In this document: positions 26,960-35,572 of the stretch, one piece after another
How positions within the stretch are numbered: position 1 is the first letter of the stretch
How the letters are laid out: every line of letters begins with the position of its first letter
Source of the DNA: Nibribacter ruber
GTDB lineage: Bacteria > Bacteroidota > Bacteroidia > Cytophagales > Hymenobacteraceae
Direction of reading: 5' to 3'
Length of the DNA stretch: 64,000 bases
Assembly (NCBI RefSeq): GCF_009913235.1
Contig: NZ_CP047897.1
Coordinates: 682,001-746,000, forward strand
Notes under the pieces: model-generated
Databases searched by the model: none
Seen by the model: the letters and a program-made list of their open reading frames with translations, nothing else
What the model was told of the DNA's origin: nothing
Made by a program: the position numbers and the translations under genes

Positions 26960-27571
26960 TTATTTTCTGTTGCTTCGTTCGCTAAACAAATACACTTGTA
27001 AGGCTATATTGATGGAAGGCCCCATTTCTGTAAAATAGTTGTCTGCGTCAGCTGGATTTTTCTCCTTGTAATACGTGTAAACCAAGGAAGGTTCAATGGC
27101 TATTTTGGGACTCAGGAACCAAGCATACCCAATGGCGCCTCGTATTTCTGAAAGATCTTTTTTGCTGGTCCCAGACAAGTTTTTTATGCCAAGGCTATAA
27201 GATGCTTCGCCAAAGATTCCATTATCCAGATAGTACCGTACAAATGGTCCTAATAAGACGTGAGTGGTAGGAATGGAAGTACTTCCTTCCGCTTTTATTT
27301 TGGAATGGGAAATCGTGCCCAACACCCCTACTGCCACATCATTCAACAAAAAATAACCAAACCTGCCTTGCGCGTCTACCTGAAACTTCGTGCTACTTGA
27401 AGTAGAGGTGGAGGTATGATTTTCAATGGAACGGAAAGTTCCGTTCAGTCCTCCCCCTACCATTAGGGAGTTTCGAATTATTTTAGCTTTTAAAAGTCTT
27501 CCTCTATTTTCTTGGGCATGGGCAACAGAAACCACTAGAAACAAGACCAGGAGGCAATAAATTCTCTTCAT
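26960..27571 (-). CDS. Outer-membrane beta-barrel protein
   Basis: The protein is 203 aa. The signal peptide (KRIYCLLVLFLVVSVAHA, cleavage before QEN) is followed by alternating polar/aromatic strands with Gly-rich turns (FGYFLLNDVAVGVLGTISHS, AIEPSVVYTY-like AIEPSLVYTYYKE). The length suits an 8-stranded OmpX/OmpW-like barrel of the 'outer membrane beta-barrel' superfamily. No specific ligand can be named. It is monocistronic with a terminator, and upstream is an AT-rich 100-bp stretch. Confidence 0.75.
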   Translation of the reverse strand: MKRIYCLLVLFLVVSVAHAQENRGRLLKAKIIRNSLMVGGGLNGTFRSIENHTSTSTSSSTKFQVDAQGRFGYFLLNDVAVGVLGTISHSKIKAEGSTSIPTTHVLLGPFVRYYLDNGIFGEASYSLGIKNLSGTSKKDLSEIRGAIGYAWFLSPKIAIEPSLVYTYYKEKNPADADNYFTEMGPSINIALQVYLFSERSNRK

Positions 27572-27677
27572 GAGTATAGGTTAAATATGATGCATTTGTA
27601 GATGCTGCGCTTTACATCATAAATATAGTAATTTAACTATGTTTATTTATATGTGTATATGTGAGCTTCCATGAAAA

Positions 27678-28448
27678 TCAACGAATGGATGGATCCAACA
27701 ACCCTTTCAATTCTTTTGCCAATCCCATGGTAAAATCATAACCTATCTGAAAGATTTCTTCTGCCTTGTTGATGGCGTAAATGTGATAGTCCTTCAAAGC
27801 AGGTGGCTCCAGAAACAAACTACACAAGGATATGCGTTGCTGCACGTTGGCATTGATGGCTAGGTGGAAAACGCGCTCAGTGACCTGACGTATGCTTTTA
27901 ATATCGGTTTTATGGTCAATGGGGTTTACATGTACGCCAATGATTTTCTCACAGGCACCGGTCAGGCATTCTACCGGCATGTTATTAAGCAATCCGCCGT
28001 CTACCAGCAGCCTACTCCCGTGGGGCACCGGCTGAAACATAATGGGCAAGGCCGAAGAAGCCCGCAGCGCGTTGGCCACTGATCCTTCAGTAAGATAAAC
28101 GGTACTGCCTTGGTTTAAATCTGTGGCAGAAATGATGAGCTGGATGGGAAGATCTGCGAAGGTGATGTCTTGCAGGTGCTGCTCGAACAGCTTTTGAAGA
28201 GCATTAGACTGAAGCAAACCTTTGTTTAAAGCCGGTCTCACCAATTGACTCAGCGATAAATCACATACCAGCTCCAGCACTTTTTCAGGAGAGAACCCAG
28301 CTGCAAAAAAGGCGCCTGCAATGGCCCCGGAACTGGTTCCTGAAATAACTTCAATGGGAATGGATAGCTCTTGCAAGGCTTTTAAAACGCCCAGGTGGGC
28401 CACTCCCCTGGCTGCGCCCCCAGACAGACAAATCCCAATCCTGGCCAT
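27678..28448 (-). CDS. Patatin-like phospholipase (RssA/NTE type)
   Basis: The protein is 256 aa. It has the oxyanion-hole Gly-rich LSGGAARGVAHLGVL (residues 8-22), the nucleophile elbow ISGTSSGAIAG with Ser39, and the Asp of the dyad in LLVDGGLLNNMP (Asp150). Patatin-like enzymes hydrolyse acyl esters of phospholipids. No signal peptide, so it is probably cytoplasmic. It starts 3 nt after the stop of the upstream metallo-hydrolase gene, so the two form an operon, possibly in lipid turnover. Confidence 0.9.
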   Translation of the reverse strand: MARIGICLSGGAARGVAHLGVLKALQELSIPIEVISGTSSGAIAGAFFAAGFSPEKVLELVCDLSLSQLVRPALNKGLLQSNALQKLFEQHLQDITFADLPIQLIISATDLNQGSTVYLTEGSVANALRASSALPIMFQPVPHGSRLLVDGGLLNNMPVECLTGACEKIIGVHVNPIDHKTDIKSIRQVTERVFHLAINANVQQRISLCSLFLEPPALKDYHIYAINKAEEIFQIGYDFTMGLAKELKGLLDPSIR

Positions 28449-28451
28449 GGG

Positions 28452-29294
28452 CTACAGCGCCGACAATGGGAAAATCTGATCCACTCGTACGCCCTTTTCG
28501 GTCATTTTAACGGTGCAGCACTCGTTAACTGCGTCATGTTCTAAGAATAGCACCCATTGTTCTTCGGCGGCTTTCTTCAGGAACACTTCTTTCTCTTGCA
28601 GGGTGAGTAAAGGACGGGTGTCATAGCCCATCACGTACGGCAAAGGCAGGTGCCCCACCGATGGCAACAAATCTGCCATGAAGCAGACCGTGCGGCCTTT
28701 GTATTGGATGCGCGGCACCATCATTTTATCAGTGTGGCCATCTACGTAGGTTACCCCAAAGCCAGGGAGAAACTGCTCCTGCCCCACTTCCAGAAAGGCG
28801 AGCTGGCCGCTTTCCTGCAAAGGCAGAATGTTCTCCTTGATGAAAGAGGCCTTCTCTCTGGGATTTGGTTCGGTGGCCCAGTGCCAGTGGTCCTTGTTGC
28901 TCCAGTACTTCGCCTTGGGGAAGACCGTTTCCAGGCTGGTCCCGTTGGCGCCATACTTCACCGATCCGCCGCAATGGTCAAAATGAAGGTGAGTCAAAAA
29001 CACATCAGTGACATCACCATAATCAAAGCCTGCCTTGTGCAGTGACTTTTCCAGCGAATCGTCTCCGTGCAGGTAATAATGGCTGAAGAACTTGGCATCC
29101 TGCTTGTCTCCAATGCCGTTGTCTATCAAGATTAGCCTGTCACCCACTTCTACCAACAAGCAACGCATGGCCCAGGTGCAGAGGTTGTTCTCATCTGCCG
29201 GATTGGTTTTCTGCCACAGCGTTTTGGGGACCACGCCAAACATGGCGCCTCCGTCTAGCTTGAAATTTCCAGTAGGAATAGGATAAAGCTTCAT
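28452..29294 (-). CDS. MBL-fold metallo-hydrolase
   Basis: The protein is 280 aa. The metal-binding signature THLHFDHCGG (His102, His104, Asp106, His107) and later ligands YVDGHTDKM and LEHDAV match the metallo-beta-lactamase fold, of the quorum-quenching lactonase-like subgroup by length and N-terminal pattern (DGGAMFGVVPKTLWQK). The substrate is unknown. It heads the operon with the patatin gene, 3 nt apart. The accA gene lies upstream on the same strand, separated by a palindrome copy. Confidence 0.85.
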   Translation of the reverse strand: MKLYPIPTGNFKLDGGAMFGVVPKTLWQKTNPADENNLCTWAMRCLLVEVGDRLILIDNGIGDKQDAKFFSHYYLHGDDSLEKSLHKAGFDYGDVTDVFLTHLHFDHCGGSVKYGANGTSLETVFPKAKYWSNKDHWHWATEPNPREKASFIKENILPLQESGQLAFLEVGQEQFLPGFGVTYVDGHTDKMMVPRIQYKGRTVCFMADLLPSVGHLPLPYVMGYDTRPLLTLQEKEVFLKKAAEEQWVLFLEHDAVNECCTVKMTEKGVRVDQIFPLSAL

Positions 29295-29304
29295 GTGCTA
29301 ACCT

Positions 29305-29342
29305 CGTTTTTGACCTGTTTTCAAGAAAATAGCCCAAAAACG
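29305..29342. repeat. 38-bp palindrome, copy 10
   Basis: CGTTTTTGACCTGTTTTC, then AAGAAAATAGCCCAAAAACG. It fills most of the 50-bp gap between the accA stop (29345) and the metallo-hydrolase start (29294). Confidence 0.92.
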
Positions 29343-29344
29343 GA

Positions 29345-30292
29345 CTACTCCTCCACTACGCCCATGGCACTGAACTTCTCAATGCGCTGCATGATTCTTT
29401 CTTCGCTGTCAATGGCAGAAAGTTCTTCCAGGGTTTCCAACAGTTTCTTCTTGAGCGTCTTCATCATCTTGTCTGGGTTCACGTGCGCGCCGCCCAGAGG
29501 CTCCTTGATGATGCCATCTACCAGCTTGTTACCCAGCATGTCTTTGGCTGTCAGCTTGAGGGCTTCGGCGGACTGTTCTTTGTAATTCCAGCTGCGCCAT
29601 AAGATGGTGGAGCAGTTCTCAGGAGAAATCACGGAATACCAGGAGTTTTCCAGCATGAATACGCGGTCCCCAATGCCAATTCCCAAAGCACCGCCCGAGG
29701 CTCCTTCACCAATGATGATGCAAATCACGGGCACTTTAAGCATGAACATTTCCTTGAGGTTGCGGGCAATGGCTTCACCCTGACCGCGTTCTTCAGCTTC
29801 TAACCCCGGGAAGGCGCCCGGCGTGTCTATAAGCGTGATGATGGGCTTGTTGAATTTCTCGGCTAGTTTCATGAGGCGCAAGGCCTTGCGGTAGCCTTCT
29901 GGGTTGGCCATCCCGAAGTTGCGGAACTGACGCTCTTTGGTGTTGCGGCCTTTCTGCTGCCCAATGAACATGACCGTCTGGCCGTCCAGTTCGCCAAAAC
30001 CACCCACCATGGCCTTGTCATCCTTCACGTTACGGTCGCCGTGCAGTTCTACAAACGTGGGCGAAAGACCTTTTATGTAATCCAGCGTGTACGGTCTCTC
30101 TGTATGTCTGGACAATTGCACGCGCTGCCAGCGGGTAAGGTTGGCATAGGTTTCCTTCTTCAGGGACTTTATCTTGTCTTCCAGGGCCAGAACCGCATCA
30201 GATACGTCTACCTGGCTTTCTTGGGCCAGTTTCTTCATTTCTGCCAGCTTGCCTTCCAGCGCTGCAATAGGTTGTTCAAAATCTAACAGCAT
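29345..30292 (-). CDS. accA: Acetyl-CoA carboxylase carboxyltransferase subunit alpha
   Basis: The protein is 315 aa from the ATG at 30292 ([19 protein letters not shown]). An N-terminal helical domain is followed by the crotonase-like carboxyltransferase fold: [55 protein letters not shown] and [17 protein letters not shown]. With AccD it transfers CO2 from biotin to acetyl-CoA, the first step of fatty-acid synthesis. accD is not in the window. It has its own promoter (30330-30337). Confidence 0.96.
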   Translation of the reverse strand: MLLDFEQPIAALEGKLAEMKKLAQESQVDVSDAVLALEDKIKSLKKETYANLTRWQRVQLSRHTERPYTLDYIKGLSPTFVELHGDRNVKDDKAMVGGFGELDGQTVMFIGQQKGRNTKERQFRNFGMANPEGYRKALRLMKLAEKFNKPIITLIDTPGAFPGLEAEERGQGEAIARNLKEMFMLKVPVICIIIGEGASGGALGIGIGDRVFMLENSWYSVISPENCSTILWRSWNYKEQSAEALKLTAKDMLGNKLVDGIIKEPLGGAHVNPDKMMKTLKKKLLETLEELSAIDSEERIMQRIEKFSAMGVVEE

Positions 30293-30329
30293 AATCAATA
30301 GGTCTATATCTTATACTCATGTATACCCG

Positions 30330-30337
30330 CAAAGGTA
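30330..30337 (-). promoter_or_regulatory. -7 box of the accA promoter
   Basis: The minus strand reads TACCTTTG, matching TAnnTTTG; the accA ATG is 37 nt downstream, leaving a leader of about 30 nt. A clear -33 box was not identified. Confidence 0.5.
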
Positions 30338-30458
30338 ATTGAATATGCGTAGTTTAGTAACAGTAGTTTTTAGCAGAATCAAAGGAATTTTTTCTTTTTG
30401 AATCTGAGCCATTTACCTCCAAACACGCACTTATTTACGGTTAATTTACCTTTAGGGC

Positions 30459-30489
30459 TTGTGTATCTTAATCCCTCCCCCTACATTTG
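30459..30489 (+). promoter_or_regulatory. Promoter of tRNA-Asp copy 1
   Basis: TTG at 30459-30461 and TACATTTG at 30482-30489 are separated by 20 nt, as in Bacteroidota promoters. The -33 box lies outside the duplicated unit; the -7 box is its first base pairs. Confidence 0.6.
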
Positions 30490-30639
30490 CATCATCAAAA
30501 CGGAGACATCTGGTCTTCGGGAGGATGTTGGTCCGGTAGTTCAGTTGGTTAGAATGCCGCCCTGTCACGGCGGAGGTCGCGGGTTCGAGTCCCGTCCGGA
30601 CCGCTAGAAGCCCTCTCAGAGAAATCTGGGAGGGCTTTT
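30482..30639 (+). repeat. 158-bp duplicated tRNA-Asp unit, copy 1
   Basis: It is identical to 31900-32057 except for one base (A at 30606, T at 32024). The unit runs from the -7 box through the tRNA to the terminator stem. The copies are 1418 bp apart and flank the TerC-family gene. Confidence 0.95.
30530..30603 (+). tRNA. tRNA-Asp (GUC), copy 1
   Basis: A 74-nt cloverleaf: acceptor stem GGTCCGG with CCGGACC, discriminator G, D-arm AGTTCAGTTGGTTAGAAT, anticodon loop CTGTCAC with GTC, T-loop GGTTCGAGTCC. CCA is not encoded. It is followed directly by a terminator. Confidence 0.97.
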
Positions 30640-30642
30640 TTT
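30608..30642 (+). terminator. Terminator of tRNA-Asp copy 1
   Basis: AAGCCCTCTCAG pairs with CTGGGAGGGCTT around the loop AGAAAT, followed by TTTTTTT. Confidence 0.88.
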
Positions 30643-30813
30643 ATGGCCTCCATTTCTATATTTTCCAATAGCGCCTCCCAAAGGCATGATTTGTTGTTAA
30701 GTTTGCCCATCTGCTTTTCAGGCAAGCCTTGTCCTTAAGAATACTTTTAGGAATTACCAATTTGCCTGTCAATATTTCGTTATCTCCTCAACTACTCTAA
30801 AATACCAGAAAGA

Positions 30814-31767
30814 ATGGAAGTGAATAGCACCTTTTGGATAGGGTTTAATGTATTTGTCCTACTTATGCTGGCCTTGGACCTCGGGGTCTTTAACCGGAAG
30901 GCGCATGTAGTTTCTGTAAAGGAAGCGCTTATCTGGTCTGGGGTTTGGATTACGCTGGCGCTCGTATTCAACTCCTTGATTTACTATTGGTTTGGCGAGC
31001 ACAAGGCCGTAGAGTTTTTAACTGGTTATGTCTTGGAGAAGACCTTGAGCGTAGACAACATCTTTGTGTTCGTGCTTATTTTCAAATACTTCCAGATTCC
31101 TTCCATCTACCAGCACAAGATTTTATTCTGGGGCATACTGGGGGCCTTGCTTATGCGCGTGGCGTTCATTTTTGCCGGCGTGGCGTTGATAGAGAAGTTC
31201 CATTGGTCCATCTACCTGTTTGGCGCCTTCCTCATTTACACGGGTTACAAAATGTTTGTGGAGAAGGACAAGGAAATGGAACCGGACAAAAATCCGGTCA
31301 TCAAATTCTTCAGAAAGATAATGCCGGTCACCAACCAGTTGGAGGGAGATAAGTTCTTTGTGAAGCAGGATGGAAAAATGATGGCCACTCCCCTGTTTCT
31401 GGTGTTGATTTTGATTGAAGTTTCTGACCTTATTTTCGCGGTAGACAGCATTCCCGCCATTCTGGCCATTACGCAGGACCAATTCATTGTCTACACCTCT
31501 AACGTGTTTGCCATTTTGGGTTTGAGGTCGCTTTATTTTGCCTTGGCCCACGTCATTCACCGGTTTGTGTTCCTTTCAACCGGCCTGGCTATAATTCTAA
31601 TATTTGTGGGGATGAAAATGGTCATGATTGACGTCTTTAAGGTGCCTACCTTCATTTCGTTAATTATCATTGGCTTGATCATTACTGTGAGCATAGTTTT
31701 CTCCCTTCTTAAAACCAAGGAAGTTGAGCAAGACAACTCTGCAGGCGAAGGAGGTTCTGCCATATAG
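30814..31767 (+). CDS. TerC/Alx-family integral membrane protein
   Basis: The protein is 317 aa with eight or nine membrane helices. Family motifs: LALDLGVFNRKAH with an intramembrane Asp, TLSVDNIFVFVLIFKYFQIP, and ILIEVSDLIFAVDSIPAILAIT, whose acidic residues are thought to bind metal ions. Members are linked to manganese export or to protection of exported metalloproteins, and historically to tellurite resistance. No other ter gene is nearby. The gene is enclosed by two copies of a tRNA-Asp unit, so it may have been inserted or trapped by duplication. Confidence 0.88.
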   Translation: MEVNSTFWIGFNVFVLLMLALDLGVFNRKAHVVSVKEALIWSGVWITLALVFNSLIYYWFGEHKAVEFLTGYVLEKTLSVDNIFVFVLIFKYFQIPSIYQHKILFWGILGALLMRVAFIFAGVALIEKFHWSIYLFGAFLIYTGYKMFVEKDKEMEPDKNPVIKFFRKIMPVTNQLEGDKFFVKQDGKMMATPLFLVLILIEVSDLIFAVDSIPAILAITQDQFIVYTSNVFAILGLRSLYFALAHVIHRFVFLSTGLAIILIFVGMKMVMIDVFKVPTFISLIIIGLIITVSIVFSLLKTKEVEQDNSAGEGGSAI

Positions 31768-31875
31768 CCAGCAAAAGCCTTTAAATTGTGAAATCCTGGA
31801 GGGCCCTAGACCTTAGTCAAGTTTTACCGCAGGTTCATCTTTTATTTTAAATTTCAGACTAAATTCACCTGAAGG

Positions 31876-31907
31876 TTTGCATATCAAAAATCAACTATAT
31901 ACATTTG
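31876..31907 (+). promoter_or_regulatory. Promoter of tRNA-Asp copy 2
   Basis: TTTG at 31876-31879 and TACATTTG at 31900-31907 have the same 20-nt spacing as in copy 1, although the sequence between them is unrelated. Confidence 0.65.
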
Positions 31908-31947
31908 CATCATCAAAACGGAGACATCTGGTCTTCGGGAGGATGTT

Positions 31948-32021
31948 GGTCCGGTAGTTCAGTTGGTTAGAATGCCGCCCTGTCACGGCGGAGGTCGCGG
32001 GTTCGAGTCCCGTCCGGACCG
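31948..32021 (+). tRNA. tRNA-Asp (GUC), copy 2
   Basis: Identical in all 74 positions to copy 1 at 30530. Two identical genes suggest dosage rather than a new specificity. Confidence 0.97.
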
Positions 32022-32025
32022 CTTG

Positions 32026-32057
32026 AAGCCCTCTCAGAGAAATCTGGGAGGGCTTTT
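32026..32057 (+). terminator. Terminator of tRNA-Asp copy 2
   Basis: The same hairpin as in copy 1, but the T-run is only four bases (GCTTTTGCG). It may be a weaker terminator, and the SRAP gene converges on it 51 bp away. Confidence 0.75.
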
Positions 32058-32107
32058 GCGTTTTACAGGGTTTGGTCTTCTTCTTCTCTCTTTTTCTAGA
32101 TTGGTTA

Positions 32108-32875
32108 TTACTTGGAGTTGAGTTTTGGAGCCACGTAATTGCCCAGCATGCTTTCATATTCATCAATGGCCATCACAGACATTTGCCGGGCATCATAAGG
32201 CGTCAGCACAGAAAGCCAATCCTTTTCCTGCAAACGGTTATTCATCCAGATTCCCTCGCTATGCGGCGTCAGGATCACGGGCATACGGTCATGGTAGGGT
32301 TGAACTGCCTCGTTGGCTTTGGTGGTGATGATAGTAAAGTGCGGGAATAGCTCTCCGGTCTCCTTGTGTAGTGACTCGCGACAAAGCCCTGCCAGGCCAA
32401 AAGGTTCTTCCTGCGCAAGGGTGAAGCGGTATTTTTGCTTCTGGGGTTTTGCCTTCTTAAGCCGCTTCTTTTCTGCCTCGCTTCGCACGGGGTTTCCAAA
32501 CAAATCCAAAGCCACATTTGCCGTAGATTCTTCGGTTGGTCCCTCTTGTTCCTGGTCATCGTCCAGTTCTTTCCACTCAAAGAAACCGTCCACGGGAATG
32601 ATGCACCGATGGCTGGGCAGCAGCTCTCTGAACCTAGGAATGAACCGTAAATTCTCTTCGCGAATGTTGAAGGGCAGCGTGGGCTTGCCGTCTTCCAGTT
32701 TGGTGGGGTCTGCCCAAATAGCCATAATGGCCTTCTGGGCCGCAGGAAGTATGACGGGCAGCTGTTGCGAAGGCCGTGCGTCAAAATTAGGCGTGAAGGA
32801 AAGGCCTTCCAACTTGTCGGCATACCGGTGTGCCTGCGGCACTTTCTTTTTTGAGAAGGAATAACGTCCACACAT
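32108..32875 (-). CDS. SOS response-associated peptidase (SRAP/HMCES family)
   Basis: The protein is 255 aa. The start is decided by chemistry: the family needs Cys2 at the mature N-terminus, which only the ATG at 32875 gives (MCGRYSF); the upstream start at 32902 would bury it. Other active-site residues: Asn70 (PFNIREEN), Glu100 (VDGFFEWK) and His195 (YHDRMPV). SRAP proteins form a thiazolidine crosslink with abasic sites in single-stranded DNA and shield them. Residues 103-148 are an unusual charged insertion between the Glu and the next strand. It converges on tRNA-Asp copy 2. Confidence 0.93.
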   Translation of the reverse strand: MCGRYSFSKKKVPQAHRYADKLEGLSFTPNFDARPSQQLPVILPAAQKAIMAIWADPTKLEDGKPTLPFNIREENLRFIPRFRELLPSHRCIIPVDGFFEWKELDDDQEQEGPTEESTANVALDLFGNPVRSEAEKKRLKKAKPQKQKYRFTLAQEEPFGLAGLCRESLHKETGELFPHFTIITTKANEAVQPYHDRMPVILTPHSEGIWMNNRLQEKDWLSVLTPYDARQMSVMAIDEYESMLGNYVAPKLNSK

Positions 32876-33061
32876 AAGCGGTTGTTTAAGATGATACCCC
32901 AAACGCCTTCTGTTTAAGCGTCTATAGGATATAAACGGTTTCTGGAAAAGAAGGACTATGGCCCGCAGTTGAGGCGGCGGCCAAAGATAAAAGAAGCCAT
33001 TGTAGTTTAAATTTTGGTACTTGCCAATTCTTTTGTTTCACCCCTACTTATTTCTTGCCTT

Positions 33062-34360
33062 ATGCTGCCCAAAATCCTGAACAGTCTCAAAATTACCGCC
33101 CTCAATGAAATGCAGGAGGCAGCCTTGGCAGCGGCCAGAACCCAGGACATGGTGCTGCTCTCTCCTACCGGCTCTGGTAAAACCCTTGGGTTTCTGCTGC
33201 CCCTCCTGGAGACGCTGCAACCTGAGGACAAAGGAGTACAGGCTTTGATTCTAGTACCTACTCGTGAGCTGGCGCTCCAGATTGAACAAGTGTTTAGACA
33301 GATGGGGTCCGGCTTTAGGGTGGTGTGTACCTACGGAGGAAATTCCACCAACTCAGAGAAACGCAGCTTGTCTACTCCGCCAGCGGTTTGGGTGGGCACG
33401 CCAGGCCGGGTGGGCCACCATTTGCGCGCTCAGAACGTGGACAGCTCTACCATCACCACGTTGGTCTTGGACGAGTTTGACAAGTCACTGGAAATGGGGT
33501 TTCAGGAGGAGATGAAGTTTATTCTGGACCAATTGCCTGCCCTGCAAAAGCGCCTGCTAACATCAGCCACCAACATGGCAGAAATACCAGCCTTTACCGG
33601 GCTTACTACCTACGCCACCGTCAATTTCCTGAAAGACGCGGCCACGGCACCTGACATTACGCTAAGAGCCGTTGAGGTCATCAAAGAGGACAAAGTGCTT
33701 ACCCTGTTCAACCTATTGTGCCACCTGGGCAATAAACCGGCTCTGGTTTTTTGTAATCAGCGTGATGCCGTGGAGAACGTAAGCGACTACCTGCGTCGCA
33801 AGGGAATAGCCCACGGCATCTTCCATGGCGGGCTGGAGCAGGCAGACCGCGAACGGGTGTTGCTCAAATTCAGGAACGGCACCTACCCCTTGCTCATCAG
33901 TACAGACCTGGCGGCCCGGGGGCTTGACATTCCTGAAATTGAGAACGTCATTCATTTCCAGATGCCAGACGCTGAGACCTTTCTGCATCGCAACGGCAGA
34001 ACCGCCAGAATGCAGGCAAAAGGAGTCGCGTACGTACTATTGCATCCCGGCGAAAAGCCCGGCTTCTTGCCTAAGCTTCCGCCGTTTGTGACTCTGCCAG
34101 CCAGACCTACCCTTCCGCCGCCCTCCTTCTGGGACACCGTGTACCTGAGCGCCGGCAAGAAAGACAAAGTTAGCAAAGGCGACGTTGTGGGGTTGCTGTT
34201 GCAAAAAGGCGGGTTGGAGAAAGATGACCTGGGCGTGATTGAGATTCAGGAGAACGCGGCCTTTGCTGCCGTCAACCGCAAAAAGCTTGACAAGCTGGTA
34301 CAACTGCTGCAGCAGGAGAAGTTGAAAGGCAAGAAGGTGAAGGTAGAACGCGCCTCCTAG
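33062..34360 (+). CDS. DEAD-box-type RNA helicase with DbpA-like C-terminus
   Basis: The protein is 432 aa from the ATG at 33062; the frame also opens at 33014. Helicase motifs are in order: Q-motif region ITALNEMQEAAL, Walker A SPTGSGKT (34-41), PTRELALQI, TPGRVGHH, motif II as DEFD (137-140) instead of DEAD, TSATN, and motif VI HRNGRTARM. Residues 360-432 (KGDVVGLLLQKGGLEKDDLGVIEI) match the RNA-binding domain of DbpA-type helicases, which binds hairpin 92 of 23S rRNA. A role in 50S ribosome assembly is therefore likely but not proven. Confidence 0.87.
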   Translation: MLPKILNSLKITALNEMQEAALAAARTQDMVLLSPTGSGKTLGFLLPLLETLQPEDKGVQALILVPTRELALQIEQVFRQMGSGFRVVCTYGGNSTNSEKRSLSTPPAVWVGTPGRVGHHLRAQNVDSSTITTLVLDEFDKSLEMGFQEEMKFILDQLPALQKRLLTSATNMAEIPAFTGLTTYATVNFLKDAATAPDITLRAVEVIKEDKVLTLFNLLCHLGNKPALVFCNQRDAVENVSDYLRRKGIAHGIFHGGLEQADRERVLLKFRNGTYPLLISTDLAARGLDIPEIENVIHFQMPDAETFLHRNGRTARMQAKGVAYVLLHPGEKPGFLPKLPPFVTLPARPTLPPPSFWDTVYLSAGKKDKVSKGDVVGLLLQKGGLEKDDLGVIEIQENAAFAAVNRKKLDKLVQLLQQEKLKGKKVKVERAS

Positions 34361-34412
34361 CCGTAAGCAGCAATTAAGGATAGACAGCAGCTAGAGATTG
34401 ACTCTGCTGCTT

Positions 34413-34450
34413 CGTTTTTGGCCTGCTTTGGGTAAAACAGGCCAAAAACA
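34413..34450. repeat. 38-bp palindrome, copy 11
   Basis: CGTTTTTGGCCTGCTTTG, then GGTAAAACAGGCCAAAAACA. The terminal G of the right arm has become A. It is 53 nt behind the helicase stop. Confidence 0.88.
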
Positions 34451-34579
34451 GAAATTGAGGTGTAGAAACCTTGGCTTCCGGGCACCTCAATTTTGGTAAT
34501 CTTTTTTCTGGCTGTGCATTCGTTTACAAGGGCAAGGCAAATCGCCTTACCTGTGCAAGAAGAAACCAGTACTTATGTG

Positions 34580-34807
34580 TTACGCAGAAGGGCGCTGTTT
34601 TTTAGCATCTGCAGGATCCTCTTTTTTCTTTTCTGGCGGGGTAGATGAGAAGTTGCCGTTTTCATCAACGTACACCATCATGGCTTCCAGGGAGCCCCCG
34701 GACGAGTTTTCCTGACGCTCTTGTTTGCGCTCTTCTTTCTCTTTTCTCTTCTTTAGTTTTTTCTGCTCCAGTTGTTTCTTCATGAAACTGTTCTGTGATC
34801 TTGCCAT
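34580..34807 (-). CDS. Small highly basic protein of unknown function
   Basis: The protein is 75 aa. The first 35 residues are almost all Lys, Arg, Glu and Gln (KKQLEQKKLKKRKEKEERK), predicting a charged helix. A more neutral part follows (LEAMMVYVDENGNFSSTPP). The VYVDENGN...STPP segment resembles the linker of a Bacteroidota protein type that in some species carries a C-terminal cold-shock domain, which is missing here; I recall the resemblance but cannot check it. A nucleic-acid-binding role is possible. The neighbouring cspA gene is 1.4 kb away. Confidence 0.6.
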   Translation of the reverse strand: MARSQNSFMKKQLEQKKLKKRKEKEERKQERQENSSGGSLEAMMVYVDENGNFSSTPPEKKKEDPADAKKQRPSA

Positions 34808-35572
34808 AGGGTATTTTTAAGGTGAAACAGGTAGCTGAATCCTGTGGATTTACTTCTCTTATACTCGCAAGGAGGCTAATGGTTGAGAAAAGCAGGTCAG
34901 GCCGGGGCCACCGGTTATAGATAGAAAATATGATCCTGGAAAGATAAGGTTCTTCTAGGTGCTTCCTTTGCCGCCAGAAATCAATTGGCTTCTCAATAGC
35001 TGCCTACGTAAAGAGAGGAGCTTGCTACAAGAAGAGACGAAGATTCATGTTCAACTGCAAAAGCCTATCAGAAGGCTTGCCAAGGATTATCAAAACTTAC
35101 TTCCAGATGCAACTGGTTGGGAAATAAGGGAGGAGATAATGATTGCTTTCCTCTGTAAAAGTACGAAAAATAAATGAGAAAGCCTAGTTACAAGAATGCT
35201 ACGGCAGCAGCAAGGATCATACATCACCTGACTTAAATGCAATATACGTCTACCGGCAAACCCGTTAACCCTTTGTTCATTAACTGGCAATCAGGCCGGT
35301 ATGAAACCCAGCAGATGGAATATCTCAAAAGCCATCTCCCTTTCCACCTATCCTTTAAATAATGGCAGAAAATCCTTGTGCAACAATGACGGTATTTCTT
35401 GCGCATGCCTAGAGGCCTAATGTCCCCTTCCTAAGCCTGGTATTCGCTGTCAAACTCGTTTTTGACCTATTTTTACCAAAACAACCAAAAAACGGAAAGC
35501 AGCCGTAGTATTTACAGATAGCTTTCATTATTCATCTGAAACAGTTTAATGTTTTTAGAATCCTTTTAAAAT
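34808..35572. other. 765-bp stretch without a convincing gene
   Basis: It contains palindrome copy 12 and no clear terminator. One GTG-started frame at 34959-35177 (72 codons) has ordinary composition but no recognisable family, and I do not call it. The sequence has normal base composition, so a decayed gene or a non-coding RNA is possible. Confidence 0.5.
35457..35494. repeat. 38-bp palindrome, copy 12
   Basis: CGTTTTTGACCTATTTTT, then ACCAAAACAACCAAAAAACG. The outer pairs hold; the middle is partly degraded. It stands 78 nt before the gene at 35573. Confidence 0.8.

Larger units (their letters stand above)
31900..32057 (+). repeat. 158-bp duplicated tRNA-Asp unit, copy 2
   Basis: Second copy of 30482-30639 with one base difference. 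Homology begins at the -7 box and ends inside the T-run of the terminator. Confidence 0.95.

Noticed and set aside
30482..32057. Direct repeats at tRNA genes as attL/attR of an integrative element
   Set aside because: The repeats contain whole tRNA genes with promoter and terminator, the enclosed segment holds only a TerC-family gene, and no integrase is present.
34959..35177. 72-codon frame starting with GTG
   Set aside because: No family resemblance, weak start and no neighbouring support; left as unexplained sequence.
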